A DNA stretch of 64,000 nucleotides from Hyphomicrobiales bacterium (GTDB lineage: Bacteria > Pseudomonadota > Alphaproteobacteria > Rhizobiales > Rhizobiaceae): positions 248,001 to 312,000 of the forward strand of contig UBZP01000017.1 of NCBI GenBank assembly GCA_900469965.1, given 5' to 3'. Below the pieces are notes generated by a model, which did not search any database, had not been told where the DNA came from, and saw only the letters and a program-made list of their open reading frames with translations. The position numbers and the translations under genes are program-made. Numbering within the stretch: the stretch's first letter is position 1; each line of letters starts with the position of its first letter. Of this stretch, positions 8,590 to 18,839 are shown one piece after another.

Positions 8590-9879
8590 ATGCGGATCGC
8601 CAAGGCCAGCCTGGTGACGCCCGGCGACAACCAGCTCTACGGCATGGCCGCCGTGGCGCTGTCGCTGTTCGTGTTCGCCTATTCCGCCCGCTTCGGGCAG
8701 GTCTCCATCCTGGCCTACTACGGCCTGTGGCTGCCGCTCGTGCTGGTGGACTATCGCCACGTCCTCGGCAACTACACGCGGTATTTGTGGATCTTCGGTT
8801 TTGCCGTCTTCGCCTGCCTGACGATGTTCTGGTCGGCGGCGCCGGCGCAATCGGCGCGGACCGGGATCCAGTACTTCACCCACGTCGTCTGCGCGCTGAT
8901 CGCCATGCGGGTGCTCGACATCCGCACGCTGTCCCGCGGGGCGATGCTGGGGGTCGGGCTCGTGCTCGCCTATTCCTTCGCCTTCGGCGTCTATCATGCC
9001 GACCCGCTCGACGGCACCGTCAGCTTCGTCGGCGCGTTCGCCTCGAAGAACCAGCTCGGCTTCTATGCCTCGCTCGGCGTCTATTTCGCCGTCACCGCCA
9101 TCATCATCCTGCGCGAGCGCGGGCTGTGGTTCGCAGTCGGCGGCGGCGTCTTCCTGCTGTCGGCCTATGCGCTGGCCGCCTCGCAGTCGGCAACCTCGGT
9201 GCTGACGACGGCCGCGGCCGTCGGGTGCTGCCTGGGCTTGCGCGTGCTTCTGTGGCTGTCGCCGAAGAACCGGCGGACGCTGTTCATCGCCGGCCTCATC
9301 CTTCTCGTCATCGGCGGCGCCGGGTTCATTTCGGCCGGAGGCTACGGCATGGTGCTCGGCGCCTTCGGCAAGGACACCACGCTGACGGGGCGGACCTATC
9401 TCTGGCAGCAGGGGATCGAGGCGGCCAAGGCGACGCCATGGGTCGGCGTCGGCTACCAGGCCTACTGGGTGCAGGGTTTCTCCGAGGCCGAACGGCTGTG
9501 GGAGGAGTTCTATATCGGCAGCCGGGCCGGCTTCCACTTCCACAACACCCCGATCGAAGCGATGGTGGAGACCGGCTTCATCGGCCTGGTGCTGCTGTTC
9601 GGGGTGCTGATCGCCGCGATCGTCGGGCACCTGCGCCGCTTCCTCGCGGGCAGCGACAGTGCCGAGGCAGCCCTGCTGCTCGGCATCTGCATACTCCTGG
9701 CGATGCGCGCCTTCTTCGAGATCGACATCATGAACCCCTATCATGTGGGCTCGTTCCTGCTCTATTTCGCCGCCGGCAAGCTGACGCTGCGCGTGCCCCA
9801 ACGGCATGCGGCGCCGGTGCCGGGGCGGGTGCTGCATCGCCTGCCGGTCATGTCGCTTGCGCGGGCGACGGGCCGATGA
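8590..9879 (+). CDS. exoQ: Succinoglycan polymerase ExoQ (Wzy-like)
   Basis: A 429-residue membrane protein with about 10-11 helices and the O-antigen ligase/polymerase domain. A periplasmic loop (about residues 255-330) holds GRTYLWQQGIEAAKATPWVGVG and HFHNTPIEAMVETGFIGL, typical of Wzy_C proteins. ExoQ joins succinoglycan repeats into high-molecular-weight polymer. It starts 7 bases after the exoF stop and overlaps the next gene by 4 bases (ATGA), so translation is probably coupled through exoF-exoQ-exoZ. Confidence 0.88.
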   Translation: MRIAKASLVTPGDNQLYGMAAVALSLFVFAYSARFGQVSILAYYGLWLPLVLVDYRHVLGNYTRYLWIFGFAVFACLTMFWSAAPAQSARTGIQYFTHVVCALIAMRVLDIRTLSRGAMLGVGLVLAYSFAFGVYHADPLDGTVSFVGAFASKNQLGFYASLGVYFAVTAIIILRERGLWFAVGGGVFLLSAYALAASQSATSVLTTAAAVGCCLGLRVLLWLSPKNRRTLFIAGLILLVIGGAGFISAGGYGMVLGAFGKDTTLTGRTYLWQQGIEAAKATPWVGVGYQAYWVQGFSEAERLWEEFYIGSRAGFHFHNTPIEAMVETGFIGLVLLFGVLIAAIVGHLRRFLAGSDSAEAALLLGICILLAMRAFFEIDIMNPYHVGSFLLYFAAGKLTLRVPQRHAAPVPGRVLHRLPVMSLARATGR

Positions 9880-10901
9880 GGACGCTCTACGGGATCCAGT
9901 ATCTGCGGGCGGCCGCGGCGATCGCGGTCGTGCTGTTCCACGCCGCGGAAAAGACGGGCGGACATTTCGCCATCGGTGCGGCCGGCGTCGACGTGTTCTT
10001 CGTCATCAGCGGCTTCATCATGTGGGTGATCACGGCGCGCCGGCCGGTCGCGCCGCTCCAGTTCCTGTCCGACCGGATCGTGCGGATCGTGCCCGTCTAC
10101 TGGCTGGCGACGATGGTCATGGTCGCAGGCGCGCTGGCCGGCCTGTTTCCCAACCTGCAATTGTCCGTGGCCCATGTGGCGGCATCGCTGCTGTTCGTTC
10201 CGATGCACTCGCCGAGCAGCGGCGAGATCTGGCCGGTGCTGGTCCAGGGATGGACGCTCAATTTCGAGATGTTCTTCTACGGCATCTTCGCGCTGGCGCT
10301 GCTGATTCCGCGCGCACGGCAGCTGGCGGCAGTGGCCTTGGCGCTGGCAGCGCTTGCGGTCGCCGGCGCATATCTGCAGAGCGACAACGCGCTGCTTCTC
10401 ACCTATACCCGCCCGATCATCCTCGAATTTGCGGTCGGCATGGCGCTGGGCCAGCTCTGGCTGGCCGGGCGCGTGCCGGGTGCTGCGGCCGGTCTCGTGC
10501 TGGTGCTGGCGGCGCTCGCCGGCTTCGCGCTGATCGGCATCTTCCGGCTGCCCTTCGACGAATGGACCTGCGGACCGCTTGCGGCGGCGCTGGTGCTCGG
10601 CGTGCTGGCGCTGGAAGCCGGCGGCCGTGTCCGGCGGTTCGCCCTGCCGACGGCGCTCGGCGACGCCTCCTATTCCATCTACCTCTGGCACACCTTTGCC
10701 ATTTCGGTCGTGGCCAAGGTCGGGGAGCGCCTGCACATCGCCCCGTCGGCGACGCTGTTTGCTGCCGCCATCTGCGGCATCGCGGCCGGGCTGGTCGCCT
10801 ACCGGCTGATCGAGCGGCCCCTGCTTTCTTTCCGGCGCGGCACGGCGCGCCCGCCGGTCGCCGCCGGCGGCGCCGTGACCGAGGCGGGCCGCAGCGGCTG
10901 A
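9876..10901 (+). CDS. exoZ: Exopolysaccharide O-acetyltransferase ExoZ
   Basis: A 341-residue acyltransferase 3 family membrane protein with about 10 helices. The N-terminal segment QYLRAAAAIAVVLFHA carries the conserved R and the putative catalytic H. GVDVFFVISGFIMW, a WTLNFEMFFYGIF block near residue 128 and the late YSIYLWHTF motif are all family hallmarks. It should acetylate the repeat unit of succinoglycan. The start overlaps the exoQ stop (ATGA). In S. meliloti exoB follows exoZ; here exoB is missing and a sugar-acid operon begins instead. Confidence 0.85.
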   Translation: MRTLYGIQYLRAAAAIAVVLFHAAEKTGGHFAIGAAGVDVFFVISGFIMWVITARRPVAPLQFLSDRIVRIVPVYWLATMVMVAGALAGLFPNLQLSVAHVAASLLFVPMHSPSSGEIWPVLVQGWTLNFEMFFYGIFALALLIPRARQLAAVALALAALAVAGAYLQSDNALLLTYTRPIILEFAVGMALGQLWLAGRVPGAAAGLVLVLAALAGFALIGIFRLPFDEWTCGPLAAALVLGVLALEAGGRVRRFALPTALGDASYSIYLWHTFAISVVAKVGERLHIAPSATLFAAAICGIAAGLVAYRLIERPLLSFRRGTARPPVAAGGAVTEAGRSG

Positions 10902-11034
10902 AGCCACGGTCCGGATCGGCTTTCCCGTTTTCCTCCTTAAAGGTTCCAGTCGCCTCAGTCCGTCCGGCCGATCTGGTGCCGGCGGGCCCCGGTCCGCGCA
11001 CCTGCCATCACCGCCGCAATAGTCCGGTCGTCAT

Positions 11035-11106
11035 ATGAGTTGATGACGCCGGCCGGAAATTTGTTATAAGATCAAGCGAACGATAAACTTGTCTGATGAG
11101 TTGATG
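11035..11106. promoter_or_regulatory. Direct repeats upstream of the GntR regulator
   Basis: The 11-base sequence ATGAGTTGATG occurs at 11035-11045 and again at 11096-11106, 61 bases apart, just upstream of the regulator. The second copy is part of AACT-N8-AGTT, a weak dyad. These are candidate autoregulatory operators of the GntR protein; that is inference. Confidence 0.4.
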
Positions 11107-11151
11107 CGCCGCCGGGTGGCCGGTGGTCGGTGTGCGAAGCGGGAGATGAGC

Positions 11152-11904
11152 ATGACTTTCCAGGCCAGGACGGGGGCGAAAATCACCGGAGCGCCCGGCA
11201 CGCTGACCACGCGCCTTGCGGACGATCTCAGGAAGGCGATCGCGAGCGGGCAGTATCCACCCGGAAGCCGGCTGCCGAGCGAAGCCCAGCTCACCGAGGC
11301 GCATGGCGTGAGCCGCACCGTGGTGCGCGAGGCGATCGCCGCACTGCGCGCGGACCGGCTGGTGGAGGCCCGCCAGGGGGCGGGCGTGTTCGTGCTCGAG
11401 GCGGACGCACCGGGGCCGACGCCGCTGTTTCTGAAAAGCATCGATCACGATCGCGTCTCCTCGATGATCGAGCTTCTGGAGCTGCGGACCGCCGTGGAAG
11501 TCGAGGCTGCCGGGCTCGCGGCGCTGCGGCGCTCGCCCGCGCAGGAGGAGGTGATCTTCGAGCGTCACTATGCGGTGCGCGCCTGCCTCGAAGCCTCCCT
11601 GCCGACCAGCGAGGCGGACTTTGCCCTTCATCTCGCCATTGCCGAGGCCACCAACAATCCGCGCTTTCGCGAGTTTCTGGCGATGATCGGCAAGAACGTC
11701 ATTCCGCGCGCGGCCCTTCGCAACGACGACCCGGAGACGGACCAGGCCGCCTATATCAAGCTGCTGCTGCAGGAGCATCAGGACATCGTCACCGCCATTT
11801 CCAACGGCGACGAGGAGGGCGCGCGGGCGGCGATGCGGCGGCATCTGCGCGGCAGCCAGGGACGCTATCGCGCGTTGCTGCGCGAACAGCGGAAACCTGT
11901 ATGA
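11152..11904 (+). CDS. GntR/FadR-family regulator of the uronate operon
   Basis: A 250-residue regulator with an N-terminal winged helix (about residues 12-82; PPGSRLPSEAQLTEAHGVSRTVVREAI) and a C-terminal all-helical FCD ligand-binding domain (about 95-235) with FALHLAIAEATNN and KLLLQEHQDIVTAI, carrying the usual metal-binding D/H positions. FadR-type proteins release DNA on binding sugar acids or other organic acids. It lies 71 bases upstream of kdgD on the same strand, so the natural ligand is probably a uronate or aldarate intermediate. The ATG at 11152 is chosen because GGGAG lies 7 bases before it; an earlier in-frame start at 11089 lacks such a site. Confidence 0.85.
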   Translation: MTFQARTGAKITGAPGTLTTRLADDLRKAIASGQYPPGSRLPSEAQLTEAHGVSRTVVREAIAALRADRLVEARQGAGVFVLEADAPGPTPLFLKSIDHDRVSSMIELLELRTAVEVEAAGLAALRRSPAQEEVIFERHYAVRACLEASLPTSEADFALHLAIAEATNNPRFREFLAMIGKNVIPRAALRNDDPETDQAAYIKLLLQEHQDIVTAISNGDEEGARAAMRRHLRGSQGRYRALLREQRKPV

Positions 11905-11930
11905 TGACTTATTGACAGGAGTTCCTGTAA

Positions 11931-12881
<951 letters not shown>

Positions 12882-12882
12882 G

Positions 12883-14019
12883 ATGAAGATCGTCGCCGTC
12901 CGCACCCATCTGCTCGAACACCGGCTCGCCGTGCCGTTCGAGAGCGCGTCGATGCGCTTCGACCGGCGTGCGCACGTGCTGGTGGAGATCGAGTGCGACA
13001 ACGGCCTGACCGGCTGGGGCGAATGCCTGGGCCCGGCGCGGGCGAATGCCGCCGTCGTCGCGGCCTATCGGCCGTGGCTCGTCGGCGCGGATCCGCTGGA
13101 GACGGAGAAGATCTGGGCGCGGCTCTACAACGCCCTGCGCGACCAGGGGCAGCGCGGCCTGTCCATCACGGCCCTGTCCGGCATCGACATCGCGCTCTGG
13201 GACATCAAGGGCAAGCATTTCGGCGTGCCGGTCTCGACGCTGCTCGGCGGACGGTTCCGCGACGAGGTCCGCGCCTATGCGACCGGCAGCTTCAAGCGCG
13301 AGGGCGTCGACAGGGTGGCGGACAATGCCGAGGACGCCGCGCGCTATCGCGCCGAGGGTTTCCACGCGACCAAGATCAAGATCGGCTTCGGCGTCGAGCA
13401 GGATCTCGCCGTCATCCGCGCCGTGCGCGAGGCGATCGGGCCGGACATGCGCCTGATGGTGGACGCCAACCATGGCTACGACGTGCTCGAGGCGGTCGAG
13501 CTCGGCCGTCGCGCAGCCGAGTACGGCATCGACTGGTTCGAGGAGCCGGTGGTGCCGGAACAGCTCGACGCCTACCGCGCGGTCCGCGCCGGCCAGCCGA
13601 TCCCGGTTGCCGGGGGCGAGACCTGGCACACGCGCTGGGGCATGCGCGAGCCGGTGGAAACGCGCGCGGTCGACATCCTCCAGCCGGACCTCTGCGGCGT
13701 CGGCGGCTTCACCGAGGCCCGCCGGGTCGCCGATCTCGCAGCGCTTCACGGCGTGCGGGTCGTGCCGCATGTCTGGGGCACGGCCGTGCAGATCGCGGCC
13801 GCCCTGCAGTTCATGGCGGCGATGATCCCCAACCCGGTGCGCGTCAACCCGATCGAGCCGATCCTCGAGTTCGACCGCACCGAGAACCCGTTCCGCCAGG
13901 CCGTCGTGAAGACGCCGATCGAGCACGTGCGCGGGGTGGTCAAAATTCCGGACGGTCCCGGGCTCGGCATCGACATCGATCGCGATGCGCTGGCCGAGTT
14001 CCGGATGGGAGACGACTGA
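12883..14019 (+). CDS. gci: D-galactarolactone cycloisomerase
   Basis: A 378-residue enolase-superfamily protein, the same length as Agrobacterium Gci as I recall it. The N-terminal capping domain is followed by a barrel with KIKIG near residue 166 (the acid/base lysines), VDANHG near residue 195 (metal ligand D), WFEEPVVPE near residue 220 and AGGETWH near residue 245. The late HVWGTAVQIAAALQF segment matches Gci closely. It opens galactaro-1,4-lactone (and glucarolactone) to 2-keto-3-deoxy-galactarate. It fits exactly between the lactone isomerase and kdgD steps encoded next to it. Confidence 0.92.
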   Translation: MKIVAVRTHLLEHRLAVPFESASMRFDRRAHVLVEIECDNGLTGWGECLGPARANAAVVAAYRPWLVGADPLETEKIWARLYNALRDQGQRGLSITALSGIDIALWDIKGKHFGVPVSTLLGGRFRDEVRAYATGSFKREGVDRVADNAEDAARYRAEGFHATKIKIGFGVEQDLAVIRAVREAIGPDMRLMVDANHGYDVLEAVELGRRAAEYGIDWFEEPVVPEQLDAYRAVRAGQPIPVAGGETWHTRWGMREPVETRAVDILQPDLCGVGGFTEARRVADLAALHGVRVVPHVWGTAVQIAAALQFMAAMIPNPVRVNPIEPILEFDRTENPFRQAVVKTPIEHVRGVVKIPDGPGLGIDIDRDALAEFRMGDD

Positions 14020-14020
14020 G

Positions 14021-14899
14021 ATGATCGAAAGGCCGCTTTCCGGACGAGCGCCGGCAATACGGCTCCCCAAGGGAGCGGTCGATACGCAGATGCACATGTA
14101 TCTGCCGGGATTTGCAGCCCAGCCGGGCGGCCCGCCGCTGCCGGGCGGGGCGCTTCCCGACGCCGGGCAATATCGCAGGGTCATGGCCTGGCTCGGGATC
14201 GACCGGGTCATCATCACCCAGGGCAATGCGCACCAGCGCGACAATTCCAATCTGCTCGCCTGCCTTGCGGAAATGGGGCCGATCGCCCGCGGTGTCGCAG
14301 CCGTCGGGCCGGAGGAGCCGGACAGCGCGCTCGACCAACTGGCGGAGGGCGGCGTCGTCGGCGCCCGCATCATGGACCTGCCGGGCGGCGCCGTCGGCCT
14401 CGACGCGCTCGAGGCGGTGGACGACCGCGCCGCCGCGAGGGGCTGGATGCTGGCCGTCCAGTTCGACGGCAGCCATATTCTCGAACACGAGGCGCGCCTG
14501 CGGAAACTCAAGTCGCGCTGGGTGCTGGATCACCACGGCAAGTTCTTCGCCGGCGCAACACCGGACAGTCCCCAGGTCGCGGCGGTCAAGCGCCTGATCG
14601 ATCGCGGCAACTGCTGGTTCAAGTTCGCCGGCGTCTATGAATCGTCCAGGAGCGGCGGGCCGGACTACGAGGACGTCGCCGCCGTCGCCCGCGCGATCGC
14701 CGCGCATGCGCCCGACCGGATCGTGTGGGGAACCAACTGGCCGCACAACCTCGCCAGGACGACCGCGGACTATCCCGACGATGCGGCGCTGACCGACACG
14801 GTGCTCGGCTGGCTGCCGGACGAGGGGGCCCGTCGGCTGGCCCTGGTCGACAATCCCGAACGGCTCTTCGGCTTGCAGCCGTTCGCACGGGGGAACTGA
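14021..14899 (+). CDS. gli: D-galactarolactone isomerase
   Basis: A 292-residue amidohydrolase-family (amidohydro-rel 2) TIM barrel, the length expected for Gli. It converts galactaro-1,5-lactone, the product of uronate dehydrogenase, to the 1,4-lactone used by Gci. Visible motifs are AVDTQMHMY near residue 20 (metal/active-site H), LDHHGKF near residue 170 and VWGTNWPHN near residue 236. The ATG directly follows the gci stop by one base, and a 60-base gap leads to the TRAP genes. Confidence 0.9.
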   Translation: MIERPLSGRAPAIRLPKGAVDTQMHMYLPGFAAQPGGPPLPGGALPDAGQYRRVMAWLGIDRVIITQGNAHQRDNSNLLACLAEMGPIARGVAAVGPEEPDSALDQLAEGGVVGARIMDLPGGAVGLDALEAVDDRAAARGWMLAVQFDGSHILEHEARLRKLKSRWVLDHHGKFFAGATPDSPQVAAVKRLIDRGNCWFKFAGVYESSRSGGPDYEDVAAVARAIAAHAPDRIVWGTNWPHNLARTTADYPDDAALTDTVLGWLPDEGARRLALVDNPERLFGLQPFARGN

Positions 14900-14959
14900 A
14901 GCCGGCGGCCCGGAACAGGGAGGTTCCGGGACCATGTTCATCTTGAGGAGGAGAAAGAC

Positions 14960-15934
14960 ATGAATATTGCCAAATCGCTTTGCCTGGCGCTGGGGATCGC
15001 CCTTGCCGCAGGAACCGTGCATGCGCAGGAAATCACTTTAAGGTCGGCCGACATCCATCCGGACGGCTATCCGACCGTCGAGGCCGTGAAGTACATGGGC
15101 CAGCTGGTGTCGGAACGCACCAACGGCCGCATCAAGATCGAAGTGACCAACAACGCCGCGCTCGGATCCGAAAAGGATACGATCGAACAGACCCGTTTCG
15201 GCGTCATCGACATGAACCGCGTCAACGCCGCGCCGTTCAACAATCTTGTGCCGCAGACCGTCGTGCTCGGCCTGCCGTTCCTGTTCCGCTCGACCGAGCA
15301 CATGCACAAGACGGTGGACGGTCCGATCGGCGACGAGATCCTCGCCGCTTTCGAGCCGCACGGCCTCGTCGGCCTGGCCTTCTACGATTCCGGCGCCCGG
15401 TCGTTCTATACGACGAAGAAGCCGATCGAGAAGCTGGAAGACCTGAAGGGCATGAAGATCCGCGTCCAGCAGTCCGATCTCTGGATCGCGATGATGGAAG
15501 CCTTCGGCGCGAACGCGACGCCGATGCCGTTCGGCGAGGTCTACTCGTCGCTCGAGACCGGTGTCGTCGACGGAGCTGAGAACAACTGGCCTTCCTACGA
15601 ATCCTCGCGGCACTTCGAGGTCTCCAAGAACTACACGCTCACCGAGCATTCGCTGAACCCGGAAATCCTGGTCATGTCGAAGGTCACCTGGGACAAGCTC
15701 TCGCCGGATGATCAGAAGGTGGTCCGGCAGGCGGCAAAGGACTCCGTCGGCAAGATGCGCGAGCTGTGGCAGGCCCGCGAGAAGGCATCGGAAGAGAAGG
15801 TCCGCGCGGCCGGCGTGAACGTCATCACCGTCGACAAGGCGGAGTTCGCCGATGCCATGAAGCCGGTCTACGACAAGTTCGTCACCGACCCGCAGATGCA
15901 GGATCTGCTCGAGCGGATCCGCGCGATCAACTGA
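14960..15934 (+). CDS. TRAP transporter substrate-binding protein (DctP type)
   Basis: A 324-residue periplasmic binding protein with signal peptide (residues 1-22, ending VHAQE). It shows [13 protein letters not shown], a [17 protein letters not shown] block and the [15 protein letters not shown] motif, whose arginine (about residue 174) holds the substrate carboxylate in TRAP proteins. [20 protein letters not shown] segment is also typical. The neighbouring catabolic genes and the matching Agrobacterium operon point to D-galacturonate or D-glucuronate as ligand; that is inference from context. A strong GAGGAGGAG lies before the start. Confidence 0.88.
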   Translation: MNIAKSLCLALGIALAAGTVHAQEITLRSADIHPDGYPTVEAVKYMGQLVSERTNGRIKIEVTNNAALGSEKDTIEQTRFGVIDMNRVNAAPFNNLVPQTVVLGLPFLFRSTEHMHKTVDGPIGDEILAAFEPHGLVGLAFYDSGARSFYTTKKPIEKLEDLKGMKIRVQQSDLWIAMMEAFGANATPMPFGEVYSSLETGVVDGAENNWPSYESSRHFEVSKNYTLTEHSLNPEILVMSKVTWDKLSPDDQKVVRQAAKDSVGKMRELWQAREKASEEKVRAAGVNVITVDKAEFADAMKPVYDKFVTDPQMQDLLERIRAIN

Positions 15935-16031
15935 TGGGAGAAGGCACGGCCGCGCCGTATCGTTACGGCGCGGCCCGCAGTTTCCGGTCGGGCGGAGAGG
16001 CGCCTGGCCGGAACCTTTGGAGGAAAAGGTC

Positions 16032-16553
16032 ATGTCGCGTTTCATGCAGGCCAGCCGGCCTGTCCTAGGGTGGATCAGCCGCGTCTCACTCTATCTTTCC
16101 GGACTGGGGATCGTCGCCATGACGGCGATCGTCGGCTGGCAGGTCTTCGCCCGCTACGTGCTGAACGACACGCCGAGCTGGTCCGAGCCGCTGTCGCTGC
16201 ACCTGATGTCCTGGTTCATCATGCTCGGTGCCGCCGTCGGCGTGCGCGAGAGCGTGCATCTCGGCCTCGACTTCGTCCGGCACGGCGCCTCGCCGGCGTC
16301 GCGGCGGACCATGGATCTGGTCAGCCTCGGGCTGATGGTCGTCTTCGGCCTCGCCATGACCTGGTATTCGACGCTTCTCGCCGCCGGCACCTGGGCGGCC
16401 AGCATCCCCGTGCTCGGCTGGCCGGGCGGGGTGGACTTCTTTCCGATGATCGTGGGCGGGGTGCTGATCGCGATCTTCTCCGCCGAGCGCTTCGTCGACG
16501 TCGCCGCCGGCGAACAGACGGCGGCCGACATCATCGCGCAGGAGGTGGCGTGA
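16032..16553 (+). CDS. TRAP transporter small permease (DctQ type)
   Basis: A 173-residue membrane protein with four hydrophobic helices and the DctQ pattern WQVFARYVLNDTPSWSEPLS near residue 42. It forms the permease together with the large subunit that follows and overlaps by one base (TGATG). GGAGG lies 9 bases before the ATG. The two membrane subunits and the binding protein use an ion gradient to bring in the uronate. Confidence 0.9.
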   Translation: MSRFMQASRPVLGWISRVSLYLSGLGIVAMTAIVGWQVFARYVLNDTPSWSEPLSLHLMSWFIMLGAAVGVRESVHLGLDFVRHGASPASRRTMDLVSLGLMVVFGLAMTWYSTLLAAGTWAASIPVLGWPGGVDFFPMIVGGVLIAIFSAERFVDVAAGEQTAADIIAQEVA

Positions 16554-17833
16554 TGGCCTATGGCGTGCTCTTCGGTGTCTTCACCGTGCTCATGATGATC
16601 GGCATGCCGATCGCCTTCTGCCTCGGGATCGCGTCGCTTGCGACCGTGCTCTATATCGGCCTGCCGCCGATCGTGATCTTCCAGCAGATGAACTCCGGGA
16701 TGAACGTGTTTGCCATGATGGCCATTCCGTTCTTCATCTTCGCCGGCGACCTGATGGTGCGCGGCGGCATCGCCGACCGGCTGATCCGCTTCGCCGCCGG
16801 CATCGTCGGCCATCTGCGCGGCGGCCTGGGCCAGGTCAACATCGTCGCCTCGACCCTGTTCGGGGGGATTTCGGGCTCGGCGGTGGCCGACGCCTCGGCC
16901 GTCGGCGGGCTGATGATCCCGCAGATGGCGGCGCGGGGCTATGACCGCAGCTACGCGGTCAACGTCACCGTCAATGCGGCGATCATCGCGCTGATGATCC
17001 CGCCCTCGCACAACATGATCCTCTATTCCATCGCCGCGGGCGGCAACGTGTCGGTCGCCGACCTCTTCACGGCCGGGATCCTGCCGGGGCTGCTCTTGGC
17101 GGGCGCGCTGATGGTCACGGCCTACATCGTCGCGCGTCGCCGCGGCTATCCGGCCGAGCCGTTCCCGGGCTTCCGCAAGCTCGCCTACTATCTGCTCGCC
17201 TCTATCCCGGGCCTGCTTCTGATCGGCATCATCTTCGGCGGCGTTCGCTCCGGCGTCTTCACCGCGACCGAGAGCTCATGCATCGCCGTGTTCTATGCCC
17301 TGCTGGTCGCGCTGCTCGTCTATCGCGAGCTCGACTGGAACGGGTTCGTCGAGGCGGTCCTGCAGGCGGTGCGGACCACGGCCATGGTGCTGCTGGTGAT
17401 CGGCACGGCTGCGTCCTTCGGCTGGCTGATGGCCTTCCTGCAGGTGCAGCAGCAGATGATCGCCGTCATCGGATCGATCTCCGAAAACCCGATCGTGGTG
17501 CTGCTGCTCATCAATCTGGCGCTGCTGGTGCTCGGCACCTTCATGGACATGGCGCCGCTGGTCATCATCACCACGCCGGTGCTGCTGCCGGTGGCCAAGG
17601 CCTTCGGCATCGATCCCGTGCATTTCGGCGTCGTGATGATCCTCAATGCCGGGATCGGGCTGAATACGCCGCCGGTCGGCACGGTGCTGTTCGTCGGCTG
17701 CGCCGTCGGCGGCATCTCGATCCGCGAAGCGATGCGGACGATCTGGCCGTTCTTCGGCGCGAGCATCGCCGTCCTCATGCTGGTCACCTACATTCCGGCA
17801 TTGTCGCTCTGGCTGCCCAGCCTGTTCCGCTGA
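16553..17833 (+). CDS. TRAP transporter large permease (DctM type)
   Basis: A 426-residue membrane protein with about 11-12 helices. Characteristic sequences are IPFFIFAGDLMVRGGIADRL near residue 65, the GGISGSAVADASAVGG block near residue 103, and the late INLALLVLGTFMDMAPLVII plus GLNTPPVGTVLFVG motifs. It is the transport subunit of the uronate TRAP system. Start and stop are tightly coupled with dctQ. The next gene, udh, begins 68 bases later. Confidence 0.92.
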   Translation: MAYGVLFGVFTVLMMIGMPIAFCLGIASLATVLYIGLPPIVIFQQMNSGMNVFAMMAIPFFIFAGDLMVRGGIADRLIRFAAGIVGHLRGGLGQVNIVASTLFGGISGSAVADASAVGGLMIPQMAARGYDRSYAVNVTVNAAIIALMIPPSHNMILYSIAAGGNVSVADLFTAGILPGLLLAGALMVTAYIVARRRGYPAEPFPGFRKLAYYLLASIPGLLLIGIIFGGVRSGVFTATESSCIAVFYALLVALLVYRELDWNGFVEAVLQAVRTTAMVLLVIGTAASFGWLMAFLQVQQQMIAVIGSISENPIVVLLLINLALLVLGTFMDMAPLVIITTPVLLPVAKAFGIDPVHFGVVMILNAGIGLNTPPVGTVLFVGCAVGGISIREAMRTIWPFFGASIAVLMLVTYIPALSLWLPSLFR

Positions 17834-17901
17834 CGCCAGGGCTTCATGACGACAACCACGACAGGTCCAGTGCTGGACAGGAAGGCATCCGAGGAGGTCC
17901 C

Positions 17902-18702
17902 ATGCTGAAGACGCTATTGATGACGGGAGCCGCAGGCGGCGTGGGAACCGCGCTGCGCCCCATGCTGAACGAACTGGCCGAGACGGTGATCCTGTCGGAC
18001 CTCGAGGAGATCGGCGACCTCAAGCCGCACGAGCGCTCCCGTCGCTGCGACCTCGCGGATGCCGGTGCCGTCGACGAGCTGGTGCGCGGCGTCGACGGGA
18101 TCATCCATCTCGGCGGCGTCTCGATCGAGAAGCCGTTCGACCTCATCCTGCAGGGCAACATCGTCGGGCTCTACAATCTCTACGAGGCAGCCCGCAACAA
18201 CGGCAGGCCGCGGATCGTCTTCGCAAGCTCGAACCACGTCGTCGGCTACTACCGGCGCGACCAGCGCATCGACAGCACGGCCGTGCCGCGGCCGGATTCG
18301 CTCTATGGCGTCTCCAAGGTCTTCGGCGAGGCGGTGGCGAGCCTCTATCACGACAAGTTCGGCGTCGAGACGCTGTCGGTGCGCATCGGGTCCTGCTTCG
18401 AGAAGCCGCGGAATCCGCGGATGCTGGCAAGCTGGCTGAGCAAGCGCGACCTTCTGTCGCTCTGCGCGCGCGCCTTCGCGGCCCCCCGCATCGGCCACAC
18501 GGTGGTCTATGGCGCTTCCGACAACGACGAGCAATGGTGGGACAACCGCAACGCGGCCTTCCTCGGCTGGAGGCCGAAGGACAATGCCGAGGTGTGGCGG
18601 GCGGAGGTTCTGGCGCAGACGGGCCCGGAGGATCCGGCCGATCCGGCGACGCACTACCAGGGCGGCGCCTTCGTCACGGCCGGTCATCCGGCGGACTCCT
18701 GA
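17902..18702 (+). CDS. udh: Uronate dehydrogenase
   Basis: A 266-residue NAD-binding protein of the extended SDR/epimerase type. It has TGAAGGVG at residues 8-15 (nucleotide-binding loop), FASSNHVVGYY near residue 108 and the catalytic YGVSK near residue 134. Length and motifs match Agrobacterium uronate dehydrogenase, which oxidises D-galacturonate and D-glucuronate to aldarolactones with NAD. It closes the operon that begins at kdgD. GAGGAGG precedes the ATG. Confidence 0.9.
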   Translation: MLKTLLMTGAAGGVGTALRPMLNELAETVILSDLEEIGDLKPHERSRRCDLADAGAVDELVRGVDGIIHLGGVSIEKPFDLILQGNIVGLYNLYEAARNNGRPRIVFASSNHVVGYYRRDQRIDSTAVPRPDSLYGVSKVFGEAVASLYHDKFGVETLSVRIGSCFEKPRNPRMLASWLSKRDLLSLCARAFAAPRIGHTVVYGASDNDEQWWDNRNAAFLGWRPKDNAEVWRAEVLAQTGPEDPADPATHYQGGAFVTAGHPADS

Positions 18703-18839
18703 GCCCGGTGGAGCATCGGCCGGTCGTCGCCGCAGGCGCGAAGAGGCGAGCACCATTGGTGGGCAGGCGCGTCGTTCGAGCTATTCGTTTCATGCATGGC
18801 TGGCGTGTGAAATCCTGCCTATGATTTAGGCGAGAGTGA

